Assembly: GCA_032173965.1 (NCBI GenBank)
Contig: CM063283.1
Span: 86,634,243 to 86,698,242, forward strand
Direction: 5' to 3'
DNA length: 64,000 nucleotides
From: Sitta carolinensis
Taxonomy: Eukaryota; Chordata; Aves; Passeriformes; Sittidae
Below are positions 28,301 to 39,639 of the stretch, in pieces. Below the pieces are notes generated by a model. The model did not search any database and was not told where the DNA came from. It worked only from the letters and a program-made list of their open reading frames with translations. Each line of letters opens with the position of its first letter. Position 1 is the first letter of the stretch. Position numbers and translations under genes: made by a program.

Positions 28301-31300
28301 CAAACTGCTTCTTGAATTCACAGACATTTCTAAAGGTTCTGTATTCTTTCTCCTCTACAATATGCACAAGTATTTGTTTGAAAGAAATTCAAAAGAATGA
28401 ATGTGAAAGACAGAAAAGAGTGACCTCAGAGAAGTCCATGTCTTATCATGCTGCACAGAGCTGTGTTTCAAGCATTTGTGTTTATAAAAAAAAAAAAGCA
28501 AAATGGAAAAAAAAGAAAGAAAAAGGAGTAGGAGGGAAGTATTTATTTGTCTTAATCTCTCTCAGACATATTTCATGTTCTAGGAATAATTTCCCCATCA
28601 TTCCCGATTCATGCAACTGCTGTTCTATTTTTTATTCACTAAAAGGCAAAGGCAAAAGGACGCCTGCACTCTATGAAAAAGGTCTAAATGCCAAAAACAT
28701 AGAAATACATCACAGCACACATTGTTCCTAAAAATATTTGCTTCAAGAAATTGTGGATTCTTTTTCAATCTCAGTAATTTTGTCTCAGAGCTTGCCTTTG
28801 AGAGTTCACGACATTCGCAATAGATTGTCAATGCAAGACTGCAGAAGAAGATTTCTCAGGATAAAATATACATTCAGTAAACTGTCTAAGCGCTTAACTC
28901 CAGTGAAATCATAACTCTGTGAAAATTAGACAAAAGGAGCACTAATGAATGAAATACTGATGGAGGCAACAGGACATGGTCAGTTTTTACTTAGCCTGAT
29001 TCTATTGTTCAAGACATTTATTGAACATTCTAAGTAATACACCTATTAATTAGTCTCCATTAGCAGGTGATGAGAACCCTTAAATACTCCTTTAGTGCCT
29101 TAATTAAATAAGAGGGTTTACATACTCTTCCTTTCTTTTTCTTCCCTTTTAAGGAAGGACATTTATCTCTGCTTGACATAGATTTCTTCTGCAAATTTCC
29201 ATACCCAACAATTTGCCACTCGCAGGTGTAACAGCTTGCTGTGAAATCGCACCTGATGGACGATAGATTCCCTGAAGTTGTTTTACCACTGGTAGCATTG
29301 TCTTGCTACTTTGCACCTACATGATGTTGATCTAGTTTAACCACCTAGCTGTTGCTTCAGAGTGCCTGAAGGGCAAGGGGTGCCCATTTCTAGATTAAAG
29401 CACCTTTGATGCAGTTTAGTTTTAATGACAGATGTTTTTGACTAACCGCTCTACATAACTTTGCTTCTACCCAGGATGCCAGAAGGGTTTGCAGATGTGC
29501 AAGGCTTGGTTATACTTACCTGCTGCTATAGTAAGGGAATATACATCACTACTTTTTTGTAATTATTATTGTTTTGGACTAAGTTTTCACCAATGTAAAG
29601 GTTAAATAGAAGACTAGTTTGAAAATGCATAGGCACTGCCAGTTGAAGAAGTAAATTCCAATGTCCTTACGAATTTTGCCAGATCATTAATGTGTCTTTC
29701 CAAATCCTAGGGCTATAAATTTTTTTGCTCAAGTTTTGAAACCTTGAACAAAATCCATGTATCTAATAACTCAATTTATGTATTTGTCCCTGAATCTTTC
29801 TCCTTTTTTAATCAAAAGTTAGTAGCTCTGTTTTCTTCTAATTTTCCTGTGTTGTCTACATTATCTGTTATCATTAGATGTTCTGTTCTAGGAATCTTCT
29901 GCTCAGTTTGAATTATATTTGAAGAGTCTTCAATTTAATTTCTCATTCTTCATGTCTGGCCCTAAGGCAATCCTTCTCTCTGATTGTTTCAGTGGTTTTA
30001 TGTTTAATACAAGCACAGTACTAAATTCCATAAAAATTGAGTTTTACTTAGGTAAAATACTTTCAAAATTGAATTTATGCCTCTTAGAGTTGAGTGTTGG
30101 ATTTTTTCAAACTTTGTTAGGAATTTGAGCCTTGGCAAAAAATGTAATTCTGGAAGTGTATTTCATAGACATGAAATGTGTCTGCGACCTTCTTTATTTA
30201 GTTTTTCTACTATTATTTCAGCCTCCTAGAAATAGCAGATCCTTTGGGAATGTTTTGATTATGCCTTAGGTTAACTACTTCAGCCCTTTTTTTGCTGGTC
30301 TTCAAAAGATAGTGTTTATAAGGATTAAGCCATGAGATCACACCTGTCAGATGTTCAGGATGTATGTAAAGATAGTACATTTTGTCCATAAAGCAGTAAC
30401 AGAAAAATCACCACATCATCAAGTTAAGCTGCTACATCTAACCTGCCTGGTTTTGTCTGCATCAAGTGAGGGAGTGAGGACAACCGCTGCTCCCTGGTAA
30501 ATGGGCAGAAAGGGTGGGGAAAAGAGGTTGCTAGGCAGCATCTCAGGTTGGGGATGGGGAAAGGTAACCATCAAAGGTTACCAGGACATGTAGATATGGA
30601 AGCAAATGCCTGGCCATGGGTGCTTACAGAGTGCACTTGTGGATTTTGCCACAATGTCACATTTGTTCAAGGTTGCATTGCAAGTATTTAGCAGGATGGA
30701 GAAGAGTCCACAAATACCTTTGACTTACAGCCTGTAGCCTCAAGTTTGGCAGTGAAGTGTTCTCAGGACTGTGCACTGACTTATGTTTTAATGAGGCACC
30801 TAAACATTCTGAGATAAAAATGTGATGGGGTGGTGTCCTTCAAACATTTGAATGTTGGAATAGACGGTCCTGCTGCTGTAACTCTGCTGTGACAGCTGGA
30901 GCTCAGGGAGCAAATGGGTACAGGCTGAAGCATGCAAAAACTTTAGACTCGTGCCCTCAGTCCTCCAGCAAATCTTCTTCTGGAGCATCTGTTCTGCAGG
31001 CTTGCATTTCTGAAGTGTCCACATTCCTCTAAAGTGAAATGAAATATTAGGAATGCAACTGATACTTTGGAAAGCACTTTCTTCTTATATCTCCTTCTGG
31101 TGTATAGTAACAAGGAGATTATCAAAGTTTGTAAGGACATGTGCTCCAATTACTATCATGTATAAACAATTCAAAGGCCTTTCAGAGGACTAGTTGGGAA
31201 AAGGCTGTGAATTATGTGGTGGATTAATTTCAGGAAATTGTTGTATCCAATTTGAGGTTATTACTAACAGCCTGCTTCCTAGTTATTATTTAATTATTGT

Positions 31301-32101
31301 TGGGTTTTCTTCCTCTACCAAGAGCTTCTTTTCTAAATGTGGATGATTTTGAATTAAATATATTTGAATTTTTATGCAAAATATTTGAGTAAAATACTCT
31401 GAAGTTTTGTGTTCCAAACACATCCCTTTTCATAAGAATAAAGAAGCAAATGCAGAGAGGTGGAGATAACAGAAAGATTTCCCACTGCTCTCTACATCTC
31501 ATCCATAAGACTGATAAAAACAATACCAGATTTTGGGAAGCAAAAGAACATTTTGTTTTTTTTCAGATTGTCCCATTCCATTCCCCCACCTTGACCCCTG
31601 AATTCAAAACACTAAATACCTGCATGAATTTTGTTATCAAAGTCTGCCTACCAAAACCTTTATCTCCTTTGTCATGGGTGTATGCCTTTCAGTGCAAATC
31701 AGGAGCAAGACGGAGGTAGTGCTGGTTAGAGGAAGCCAAAGGCAAAAATTATCCAGTGGTGGCTGACTGTGCCATGCAGACAGGAACTCAAGCACTGATG
31801 GCTATTTAGGTAATACAGTAAATGCACCCAGCATCTGTCTCACACTCTGTTGTTAAAACCTGATGTTTCTTTTCCAGGTGTCTTGTTTTCGCTGGTAGTC
31901 ATGATGTATGTCATCTGGGTCCAGGCCATGGCTGATCTGGAAAACTACACACACATGAAAAAAATGGATTGCCCAGACTTTGCTGTTTATGTACGTTATG
32001 GCTGGTCGTTTATGTTGGCTCCTATAGGAGTATTTTTTGCTTTATTAGCAGGAATGCTGTTCTTGTTGGTAGGACGTGCCATTTATTTACACTCAGACTA
32101 G
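13188..32101 (+). CDS. TMEM182: TMEM182, complete coding sequence in five exons
   Basis: Transmembrane protein 182, a four-pass membrane protein of the claudin/PMP22-like fold group. Join 13188-13328, 13716-13815, 15352-15450, 23802-23939, 31878-32101: 702 nt, 233 residues plus TAG. The mammalian protein is about 229. All junctions obey GT-AG and keep frame (phases 0, 1, 1, 1). Predicted helices lie near residues 5-26, 117-139, 153-175 and 202-225, with both ends cytosolic. The large first loop (27-116) carries the W-x-C signature (W60, C62) and Cys89, and sequons at N72, N88 and N105. A fourth sequon, N182, lies in loop 2. Published work on vertebrate TMEM182 describes it as expressed in muscle, binding integrin beta-1 and restraining myoblast differentiation and fusion. 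That role is known from the family, not shown here. No frameshift or lesion is seen. Confidence 0.96.
13329..13715 (+). other. TMEM182: TMEM182 intron 1
   Basis: 387 bp, GT-AG, with a T-rich tract before the TAG acceptor. It contains a perfect 9-bp-arm palindrome at 13,637-13,657. Confidence 0.9.
13716..13815 (+). CDS. TMEM182: TMEM182 exon 2
   Basis: 100 nt encoding residues 48-80 plus one base. It carries [13 protein letters not shown], the W-x-C loop signature, and sequon N72-A-S. A GTAAGT donor follows. Confidence 0.95.
13816..15351 (+). other. TMEM182: TMEM182 intron 2
   Basis: 1,536 bp, GT-AG. It holds a very AT-rich patch at about 14,159-14,275 with TA and CA runs, and T-rich stretches near 14,980. 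No other feature is seen. Confidence 0.9.
15352..15450 (+). CDS. TMEM182: TMEM182 exon 3
   Basis: 99 nt encoding residues 81-113 across a split Thr codon at the start and ending with the first base of Ile114. It carries loop-1 cysteine C89 and sequons N88-C-T and N105-S-T. The acceptor is TTTTTAG and the donor GTAAGT. Confidence 0.95.
15451..23801 (+). other. TMEM182: TMEM182 intron 3
   Basis: 8,351 bp, GT-AG, with a strong polypyrimidine tract before the acceptor. It is AT-rich with no recognisable transposon. A 24-bp palindrome lies at 16,216-16,239. A 152-codon minus-strand open frame (22,395-22,853) has no recognisable domain and is treated as chance. Confidence 0.85.
23802..23939 (+). 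CDS. TMEM182: TMEM182 exon 4
   Basis: 138 nt encoding residues 114-159 plus the first base of Gly160. It contains helix 2 (about 117-139), the short cytosolic turn with APFASH, and the Gly-rich start of helix 3. The acceptor is CTCCAG and the donor GTAAGT. Confidence 0.96.
23940..31877 (+). other. TMEM182: TMEM182 intron 4
   Basis: 7,938 bp, GT-AG. It contains an old antisense CR1 fragment (26,640-27,190), a poly(A) patch near 28,489-28,530 and a 7-bp-arm inverted repeat GGTAACC/GGTTACC at 30,563-30,582. No extra exon is supported. Confidence 0.85.
26640..27190 (-). mobile_element. CR1 LINE 3' region, old antisense copy
   Basis: On the plus strand the order of segments follows a reversed CR1 3' end: ATCCAATCAAGTC, ATCTCCAATAAATGATGTTC, TGACCAACTTCATTGTGAGA, GTTTGTGACCATTACATCTC, ATTCTTCTCTAGACTAAA and CCCCAAACTGGACATAG, then TCTTGCTAATGCAGC. 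Divergence is clearly higher than in the 8.1 kb copy. The edges are approximate. Confidence 0.8.
31878..32101 (+). CDS. TMEM182: TMEM182 exon 5 (terminal coding)
   Basis: Encodes residues 160-233 and the TAG stop at 32,099-32,101. It covers the rest of helix 3, extracellular loop 2 with sequon N182-Y-T and C191, helix 4 (about 202-225) and a short tail ending LHSD. The acceptor is TTTCCAG. Confidence 0.96.
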
Positions 32102-32960
32102 TCAGATGCTGCTGAAGGGAATACAGCAATACCTGTGAAACTTTGTGACAAGTGTAAACTGGAACACAATTTTATACATTATTACCATTATGACAATCCT
32201 AAGTGTGCAGGCAGACTTCTCTAAGTTCTTCTATTACTTGTTTAAGAGTAAAGGACACAAAACTCAATATAGGAAGAAACCATCTTTAGTCCCAGTTCTT
32301 AATTCTTTAGAAAGTACACTTGTGGTTCTTCACATTGTACAATTAGCAGCATTTTTGTAGGTTAACAAAAAGAAGGAGACAAAAATTTTCTCCAAGTAAA
32401 ATGTGAAAATGAACCAGCTCAAATCAACATTTTATACATTTATCTTTTAGCATTTACACTGTACTTCTGTTTGCAGAGAATGGCACAAGGTAGAGGAGAA
32501 GGCAAGCAGTCAAACACAGTAATTCAATCTACCTCCTCTCCTGTTTTCCACTACTTGTCTTAGCTTTAATGGCAGCAAACATGTCTGCACTTTATAAATA
32601 TAGAGTGCAGTTGTTCATGCAGCATCCATAGGAAGAGGACAAGAGAGAAGACAATTGCCATGAGTATGTAAAGGCTTAACTGTTCTATTACCCTTTCTCT
32701 TTTCTGTGTGCATTTGAAAGCTATGTACTTCTGTATTCTGAAATCCATGTGTTGCATGATTCTGTAAGCCAAAATGCCATAGTACAATCACTATCTGACG
32801 TTATGCCAAAATTGTATTTTGAATTATAGCATTAATATTTTAATTAAGTTTTAACCCTTTTATTTTTCAGTGGAACAATTGGCTCCTCTAACAAATATTT
32901 TCATGGTTGTGTAAAATTAATTTTTTATTAAAAAAGGTTTATTATCAAGACAATATCTAG
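32102..32960 (+). other. TMEM182: TMEM182 3' UTR (inferred)
   Basis: Non-coding sequence from the stop codon to the first good polyadenylation context. No AATAAA occurs before the ATTAAA at 32,927. The 3' end is inferred from sequence only, and longer isoforms using later ATTAAA signals (for example 33,004) are possible. Confidence 0.6.
32927..32932 (+). terminator. Candidate polyadenylation signal ATTAAA
   Basis: This ATTAAA hexamer lies about 830 nt past the TMEM182 stop. A GT-rich stretch (TGTGTGTCTT) some 40 nt downstream is a suitable downstream element. Confidence 0.5.
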
Positions 32961-33127
32961 GATGTGAAAATGTGTGTCTTATGCAGCCTTTATTTTCCCA
33001 CTTATTAAAAATCTGCATTATTGACCAAATCCAACTTGCCTACTAGGCTTGTTAGGGAAAACAATGAGCCTATCTAAGACAGCAGGGGAGATAGATTTGG
33101 TACTGCATTGTAAGAGCGGCTGGTTCT

Positions 33128-33173
33128 CTGTGTGTGCATGTGTGTGTGCGCGTGTGCATGTGCACATCTGTGT
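33128..33173. repeat. TG/CG alternating purine-pyrimidine tract
   Basis: A stretch of TGTG, GCATG and GCGCG units forms a nearly continuous alternating purine-pyrimidine run, a classic Z-DNA-prone sequence. It sits just past the TMEM182 3' end. Confidence 0.75.
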
Positions 33174-34953
33174 GGAAGATGGGGTAAGGATGAGACTGTA
33201 TGCATGGTATGGAAAAGATGGCGTTGAGTTTTAACAATGGAGAAACTTTGTCTGGCATTGGGCCAAAATAGAAATTAAATCCATTTGAGAGTGTGCTGGT
33301 TTTCACTTTGTAACTCAATGCAGAATATTTTGGGCCTGATGGGGAAAAGTAAAGGCTGCATGTTGGTTTGTTCTTGTTCATAATGCTTAATTCCACAGCT
33401 GTTATGAATACTGAAAGCATTGCTAAAAGGCAGGAAAGGAATGCCCACAGAGAAGATGTGGTGGGCCAGATTGGATGTTACTTCCATTTTAGGAGGTTTT
33501 GTGATTGGAAGCTTTCCAGCCTTTCCTGCTACTTATTTATTTTTCCCTCATCAAGATTAGTGTTATACATTATAGAACAGGAAGACAACAAGAGTGGGAG
33601 GTAGAGAAGCTGGGATTGTGAGGTTTAGAATAATTACCAATTCACAAAAATATTTTTATTGGCAAATAACATGGTGTTTTTAATTACCGTGTCAGAGAGT
33701 ATGATGGGTGAATTTTAACCAAGTATTCATAAGCATATATATAATGTGAACCCCACAGAAATGACAGCCATCCGGAGAACATTAGGATTACACCATAATG
33801 CCGTTGGTTAGTCAGGAAATGCTGAAATTAACCCTGCTCGTTGTGCATATGGTATTATATTCCTGCCCTTAATTATACAATCACATACTGTTTCTCAAAT
33901 AATACATTCTGTTGGTATTTTCCCTCTTTACTCTAGGACACTCACTGGTAATTGTGAAGGTAAACTCAATAATGAAGAGTTATTGACTAGGTGCCCTCTC
34001 CCAAACCCTGTCTACTTCTCTGCAGGGGAGAGTCCTTCTCCACAAGAGCTTAGAGGGAGCAATATGCTTGAGCCACTTTCTTGCAGCTTTTGGAAGCTGG
34101 AGGAATTGAGAGGTGCCCCAGAGCTGGACTAATTCCAGCAAGCCCAACCATGTGTGCAGCAGCAACTAATAAACTCTGCAAGGTTTGAGCCAATGGCTCC
34201 TGTGGTGCCCTTAATTCAGCCCATGTGCATCTTCAGAACTCTCTCCATTATGCAGCTAAACTAGTTACACTTTTGTGTGCAAGACATCCTCTCTTGGAGG
34301 CAACCCTTTTGGTCAGACTGTGGATGTAATGGCCGTTGAGATCCAAAGTATTTCTGAAGATTCTCTTGGAAATATCTGGAAGCCTTTCCAACACCAGTAG
34401 AAATTTCTTGAGTCCTCATAAATTTTTCACTCAAACTCATACTTTGACAGCAGTCTGTAGCTCTATCAATTTGTTTTAATTGGATTCCCTCTTAGTGGCA
34501 GAACTGAAAGTCAAGTTCCTTCTGAAATGGTGGGGTTTATTTGCTCTGTCCAAAAAATGCATGTAGGTAAGCATATGATATGTATTATGTAGTTGCTGCA
34601 GACCAAGGAATGGTGTTAAGGGTGGTGGGGAGGCATTTCTGGATGGATATTACCTAAAAGCACAGTTTAGCTCTTGTTCTTCTGATTTCATTAAAGAGCT
34701 ATGTGCAGGGGAATGGGTTTGTGGGAACGTGTGGGGAAGACAGGCCAGCTAAAGAGACTTGCTTTGTGGCATTCTTCCAGATATGCTTTTGTCTAGAAAA
34801 TCCTTGGCATGGATGCAGGGATTTTCATGAGAGCTGAATAAAATATTGTAAAGAGGATTAAATACGCTAATCAAAATATTCTGTGAAATTGGTCAAAGAA
34901 CTGTTCCTCACAAATCCATAGGAGTTTGGGCGTTTGGTTGGTTTTTTTTTTTT

Positions 34954-34955
<2 letters not shown>

Positions 34956-34997
<42 letters not shown>
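34956..34997 (+). repeat. Poly(T) tract, 42 T
   Basis: A run of 42 T, preceded by shorter T runs broken only by GG at 34,954-34,955. Confidence 0.95.
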
Positions 34998-35000
<3 letters not shown>

Positions 35001-35250
35001 AATAATTTCCTAGCTGGCTTAATAGCCTGTGGTCATATTGGAAGAAAAGAGATTTATATTTTAAGAAGAGTGAGGACGAAGAGTAAACAAGAAGCATTTT
35101 CTGATTACTTTCAATCTGTAAATCATCCATTTGTCTGGTGCAAACATGGCAAGGACCATGACTGTCCACAAAGAAGGCAGTGTGGAAATGGGAAGGAGGT
35201 GAGAAAGGAGGGAGAAAAAGACACACAGAGGTGAGTGTCCCTTTGTAGAT

Positions 35251-35290
35251 GCTGCCTGCCAGACCTTTGTGCTGCCTGCCAGACCCTGGG
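35251..35290 (+). repeat. 20-bp tandem duplication
   Basis: Two adjacent copies of GCTGCCTGCCAGACC plus five variable bases (35,251-35,270 and 35,271-35,290). Confidence 0.85.
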
Positions 35291-36868
35291 GGATGCACCA
35301 ACACAATGTGGCAAAGGCAGCTGCAGACAAGTCCAGTCAGAAAAGGATTCGCCCAGTTTATTCTTTTTACTCATTTGGATGGCTGCTGTAGGTTTTACTG
35401 AAGCTGACCTTCATGAAATTTGTGGCTGTTTATTGGCATTTACATTAATGAGGTAAAACAATGTTCTCCTCGAAGAAATGCAAAAAAAAAGAGCTGCTTT
35501 ATTTCTCCTCAGAGTACCAGCTGCCACTGGGACTGTACTCTGTAGTGTGCTAGTAAACTGCTAGCAGGACAGTTTTAAGCAGTGTAGTGTCTATTGCTGT
35601 CTTCATTCTTGCAAAATCCTGTCTGTGAAGTATGTTGTGCTTATTATCTTTTAAGAAGTCATATTTAAATAGGCTATTTACCTTCTGATGCAGCAGCTGG
35701 CTCTCCTCTGGCTCTCCTGTTCTATTTGTCCTTTTCACAGTGTGATTCCCAGGCAGTAAAGGCTAGATAAAGTATGTTCACATGAAATTCTGCTATTAAT
35801 TTACAGTAAGTCTGAACTGATGCAGCTGAAGTTGATGGAGACAGTGAAATTGAAAACAGAAGTCAGTCATCTATAATCAAAAGCGACAGAAGGGATGAAG
35901 AGTCGCAAGTACTAAAGCACCACTTTTCCCTCTGTGTCTCTCACTCACATGACCAGTTTAAGACCAAAACTGATCTGTCTTTCAGGTCCTTACGTGTCTT
36001 ATCTACCTGGGAGACATATTCACAATAGTGGTCAGGAGAGACATTTGACTTCAAGGTAAGAAGGACTGGAGGGCTGGCAGCAACTCCTATATTAGACATC
36101 TCCAGATTATACCTGATTTCCCCCTCTGTCCCAAAGTGCCCAGAAGGGCCTCATGGAGAGCTGCGAGGCTCCACATTTTGCTGTGAGGATAAGGAGAGGG
36201 CTTGGAGTATAAATCAGCCCGTATTACTTGCTGTAGATCTGTTCCTTATCTGTTCCTAAAGTCTGGCAAGGATGCATTTGGTACAAACTAGGGAGGTGGG
36301 GGGATGGTAGCTGGGTAGGGGGGTGGGAGGTGGAGAGTAGCTCTGCGCAGGGAAGGTGCCTTTCACACTGAGAGGCAGCCACTCTGTACCAGGTTAAATC
36401 AAGGGAACAGTCTTAGTGGTGTTACTTCACATTTGTCACACTGTTTCTCCCCACCTTGTACCCGGGTACTTCAGGAGATGTTATCTGAAATGACCTGGAT
36501 ATGGTTCAGGTTTCAAACCAGTTGAGAGAAAGAGCTTAAATTAATGCATCTGCGTTGGAAACACATTTAAACCAGAAAGAAACCCAGAAGGATAATGAAA
36601 AACGTTCCCGCCCTCCTCTTCTATACCACATCAGATTGACTAATCCTCTGTTATGTGGCTTTACTTTGAAACAGATCATTCTCGTTGCAACACGTTTAAT
36701 GCTGCCAGCCACCACATGGTTATTTGGCAGCTATTTAAAGCTCAGATCATATTACTCTGTCGCAGTGCTAGGCACCCATGTTCCAACTGGTATACAACTG
36801 ATCTAAAGAGAAATCAGCTTCAGGTTTTGTTCTCTGAAATTAAATGTGACGGCATGATCTCTATGATC

Positions 36869-36895
36869 CTTTTCCCCCCCCTTTTCTCTCTTTTT

Positions 36896-36940
<45 letters not shown>
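36869..36940 (+). repeat. Polypyrimidine tract with 43 T
   Basis: A pure pyrimidine run of about 72 bp with an eight-C block, CT-rich middle and 43 consecutive T at 36,898-36,940. Confidence 0.95.
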
Positions 36941-36941
<1 letters not shown>

Positions 36942-37837
36942 TATGCGTTATTACTTTTTGGAACAGCATTTTGCTAGCACCACAGGGAAATTCGGTTAGG
37001 TTGTCAGCCTGATATAGTGTATTATCAGACACATTAGCTTTTCCTCCCTCTTACATTTGCTTAAGAGCTTATAAACCACAGAGAATAAAAAGTGCTAAAT
37101 AGAATGAAATGACCTGTCAAGGGTAGATATAGTATTTGTGAATGACTTAAAAAAATTCCAGCAGCTTCAAGCACTCCAGTATCACTGACTGTCTCTGTTA
37201 TCTTGAAATTTGGCCTCTTTCTTTATTCCTCCAAGTAAAGCTCTTTGATGGTCATTGATCTTTGATGATTATGTCTTGAAAGGGACTAATGTTGTCTTCC
37301 CATATTCAGTCTAAGGTGAGATTTTGTAGCAGGAGAGGATATCTTTATGAGATTTGAAATAGATTTGAAACCTGCCCTCAATATCATAAGACTAATCTTG
37401 AATTTTACAAATATTGAACATAGTCAAGAAAAGCTAGTCCCAAGAAGAGTTAACCCATAAATACACTGTATTTAGTCGGGAATTTAGTTATTCTATTAAT
37501 GGAGAACTGGAGAATTTTCCATGGAAAACAAAGTGACTGATCCCATGCCCAGATCATTGTGAACTCTGATAGATGTATTAAACTCAGGAGCTAGAGTGAT
37601 TAGCTTGCATTTAACCTCTCTCAGGAAATATGGGATAGTGCTTCCAAAGAAGCTTCAGTAAGTCTTGATTAGGAAACTGAAATTTTTTATGTAATCCTTT
37701 TTTTACTCCTATTTTCTGACATCCTGCCTGCTTGTACGTCATCATCCTCTCCTCTCCCCTCTCCCCTGCAATTATGAAAAAACCTTTTCAGGGTTTAAAT
37801 CTTTGCCCTGAACTTTAAATAACAAGTTGCTAGTCAA

Positions 37838-37869
37838 AGCAATATGTACAGCAAGCAATATGTACAGCA
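37838..37869 (+). repeat. Perfect 16-bp tandem duplication
   Basis: Two identical adjacent copies of AGCAATATGTACAGCA. Confidence 0.9.
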
Positions 37870-38643
37870 TATTCCTGTATGTTCTGGGACTAGTACTAAG
37901 TAGCTTGGTTCTTTGGCATGTACATCACATAATCCAGTTCAAGAGCACCCTTTCAGCCTTCCCTGAGAAACAGGGTTTAGGGAGTGGAGTGTTAGGCTTC
38001 CCTTGAAGCACCTCATCCTTTGAGGCACTGGTGTGCTGCACCACGCACACAACATTCCTGCATGTCCCTGGTGCTGAGATGGGCCTGAAGAGCTTTATGA
38101 GCTGCGCCAGGACCACACCAGGGTGCAGACATGGGACAGCTTAGAATGCAGTCTCCAAGATGTATCTATGTAGCAGTGCATGTGTACAATTAACTTGAGA
38201 AAGTTAGCTTGAGTACTATACTCTGCCAGCTGATGGTAGCTGTGCCTGTGGTGTGTAAGACAAAGAGAGCGCCAAAGAGAGTGGAAGCAATAACCTGAAT
38301 TATGCTCTCTGCCTTCCCCACAGAAACAAGGCCCAGTGTACCAGTGCTGTGGTCCTATCACTGTAGCTCCAAATGCCTGTTGCATTTTTGAAGTTGCACT
38401 ACAGACCATTAATTTGTGGGTTTCCCAGTGTTAGTTGCACCTGGAGAAATGAGACTGGTGGGATTCAGAACAGAACGTGCTACTTGTAAGTTGTAGCTGT
38501 TAAGCTGGATGGATATACTATTATAGAAAAGCTGTGCAGAGTTTCATGTTTACTTGGAAGATTTTTCTGATCTACAGAGAATGCAATCTGTGGGAGGCAC
38601 TTGCTTCTAGTATCTATCAGAAAATAAAAGTTCCAGCCTGATT

Positions 38644-38665
38644 AAAAAAAAAAAAAAAAAAAAAA
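38644..38665 (+). repeat. Poly(A) tract, 22 A
   Basis: Twenty-two A follow an AATAAA hexamer (38,623-38,628) by 15 bp. This may be a simple A-run or the tail of an old retrocopy; see findings. Confidence 0.9.
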
Positions 38666-39639
38666 GCTAACACCTAGCGGATTAGTTTTTCTAGCTGTAA
38701 TGAAAACCTAGGAGTACATTATTGTACAAATGATCCTGTAGAAATCTGTCACAAGGCAGTGACATACATGCTTAAAGACAGGATGATGACAGTTGGTTCT
38801 ATTGCGTAAGACCCTCTTGTAAATCTAACCTGTGATTCACGCAGTGAATATTTCGATAACCTTTCTGCAGTAGGAAGCATTACTTGTAATTCAGATGTAT
38901 AGGAATATTAAGTAATTATATTCCAATTATGAATTGCTGTAAAAAAGTATGCCTGACATTTTTTTCTCTGCAGAAAACCCAAACAAATTCTATGCATATT
39001 TCAATGGCAGTGAAATACTCTTCAGATTGCCCTTGGTAACCTGTGTCCATATCTCCCTTGCTCCAGTGAAATGAACACATCCATTGAAGATTCTGCATGA
39101 ATCAGCTATGGGCTCTTTAATTGAGAGATTCTGCAGTCAAAGTAGGAAAAAATTCATGAACTGGAGAGTCCAAAGCAGATGCCCCAGTTAGAAGCTAAGT
39201 CCCTATATCTTGGTATCTGAAACTCTTTGATCAGCCGTTTGCTTGGGTTATTTGGTGAGATCCTTATTCCAGCACAAGCTGCCTGTTCAGTTGGTGCCTA
39301 TATGCCTACAGGCATACCAATAGATGCAAGGATTGTCTAGAAACTGCTCAATAAGAGAAAAAGATAGGGCTTTGAGAGAGCAATTTAACAAAAAGCATTT
39401 GGCCCACAGCAGCTTTTCAGTGCACTTGTATCCTGCCGGTGAAGAACGCCAAAAGGGGGGCTTTTAAGTTTAGAAGGAACACTTGTACTTTATCAGTGTC
39501 TGAACTACTCCAGCGTTAAGTCAAATGTTTGGCAAAACCAAATTCTCCCTCATGAGACTGGGACGCCCGCCAATTTCTTTCTCTGTGAAAGAGAGAATCT
39601 GCATCGTGTTTGTTGCGATTTGTATTTGTTGTTTATCTA

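Larger units (their letters stand above)
33240..39600. other. Intergenic region downstream of TMEM182
   Basis: No supported gene. The homopolymers and short tandem duplications in it are listed separately. A motif-rich segment at 33,620-33,910 and a possible retrocopy tail at 38,623-38,665 are discussed as findings. Confidence 0.55.
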
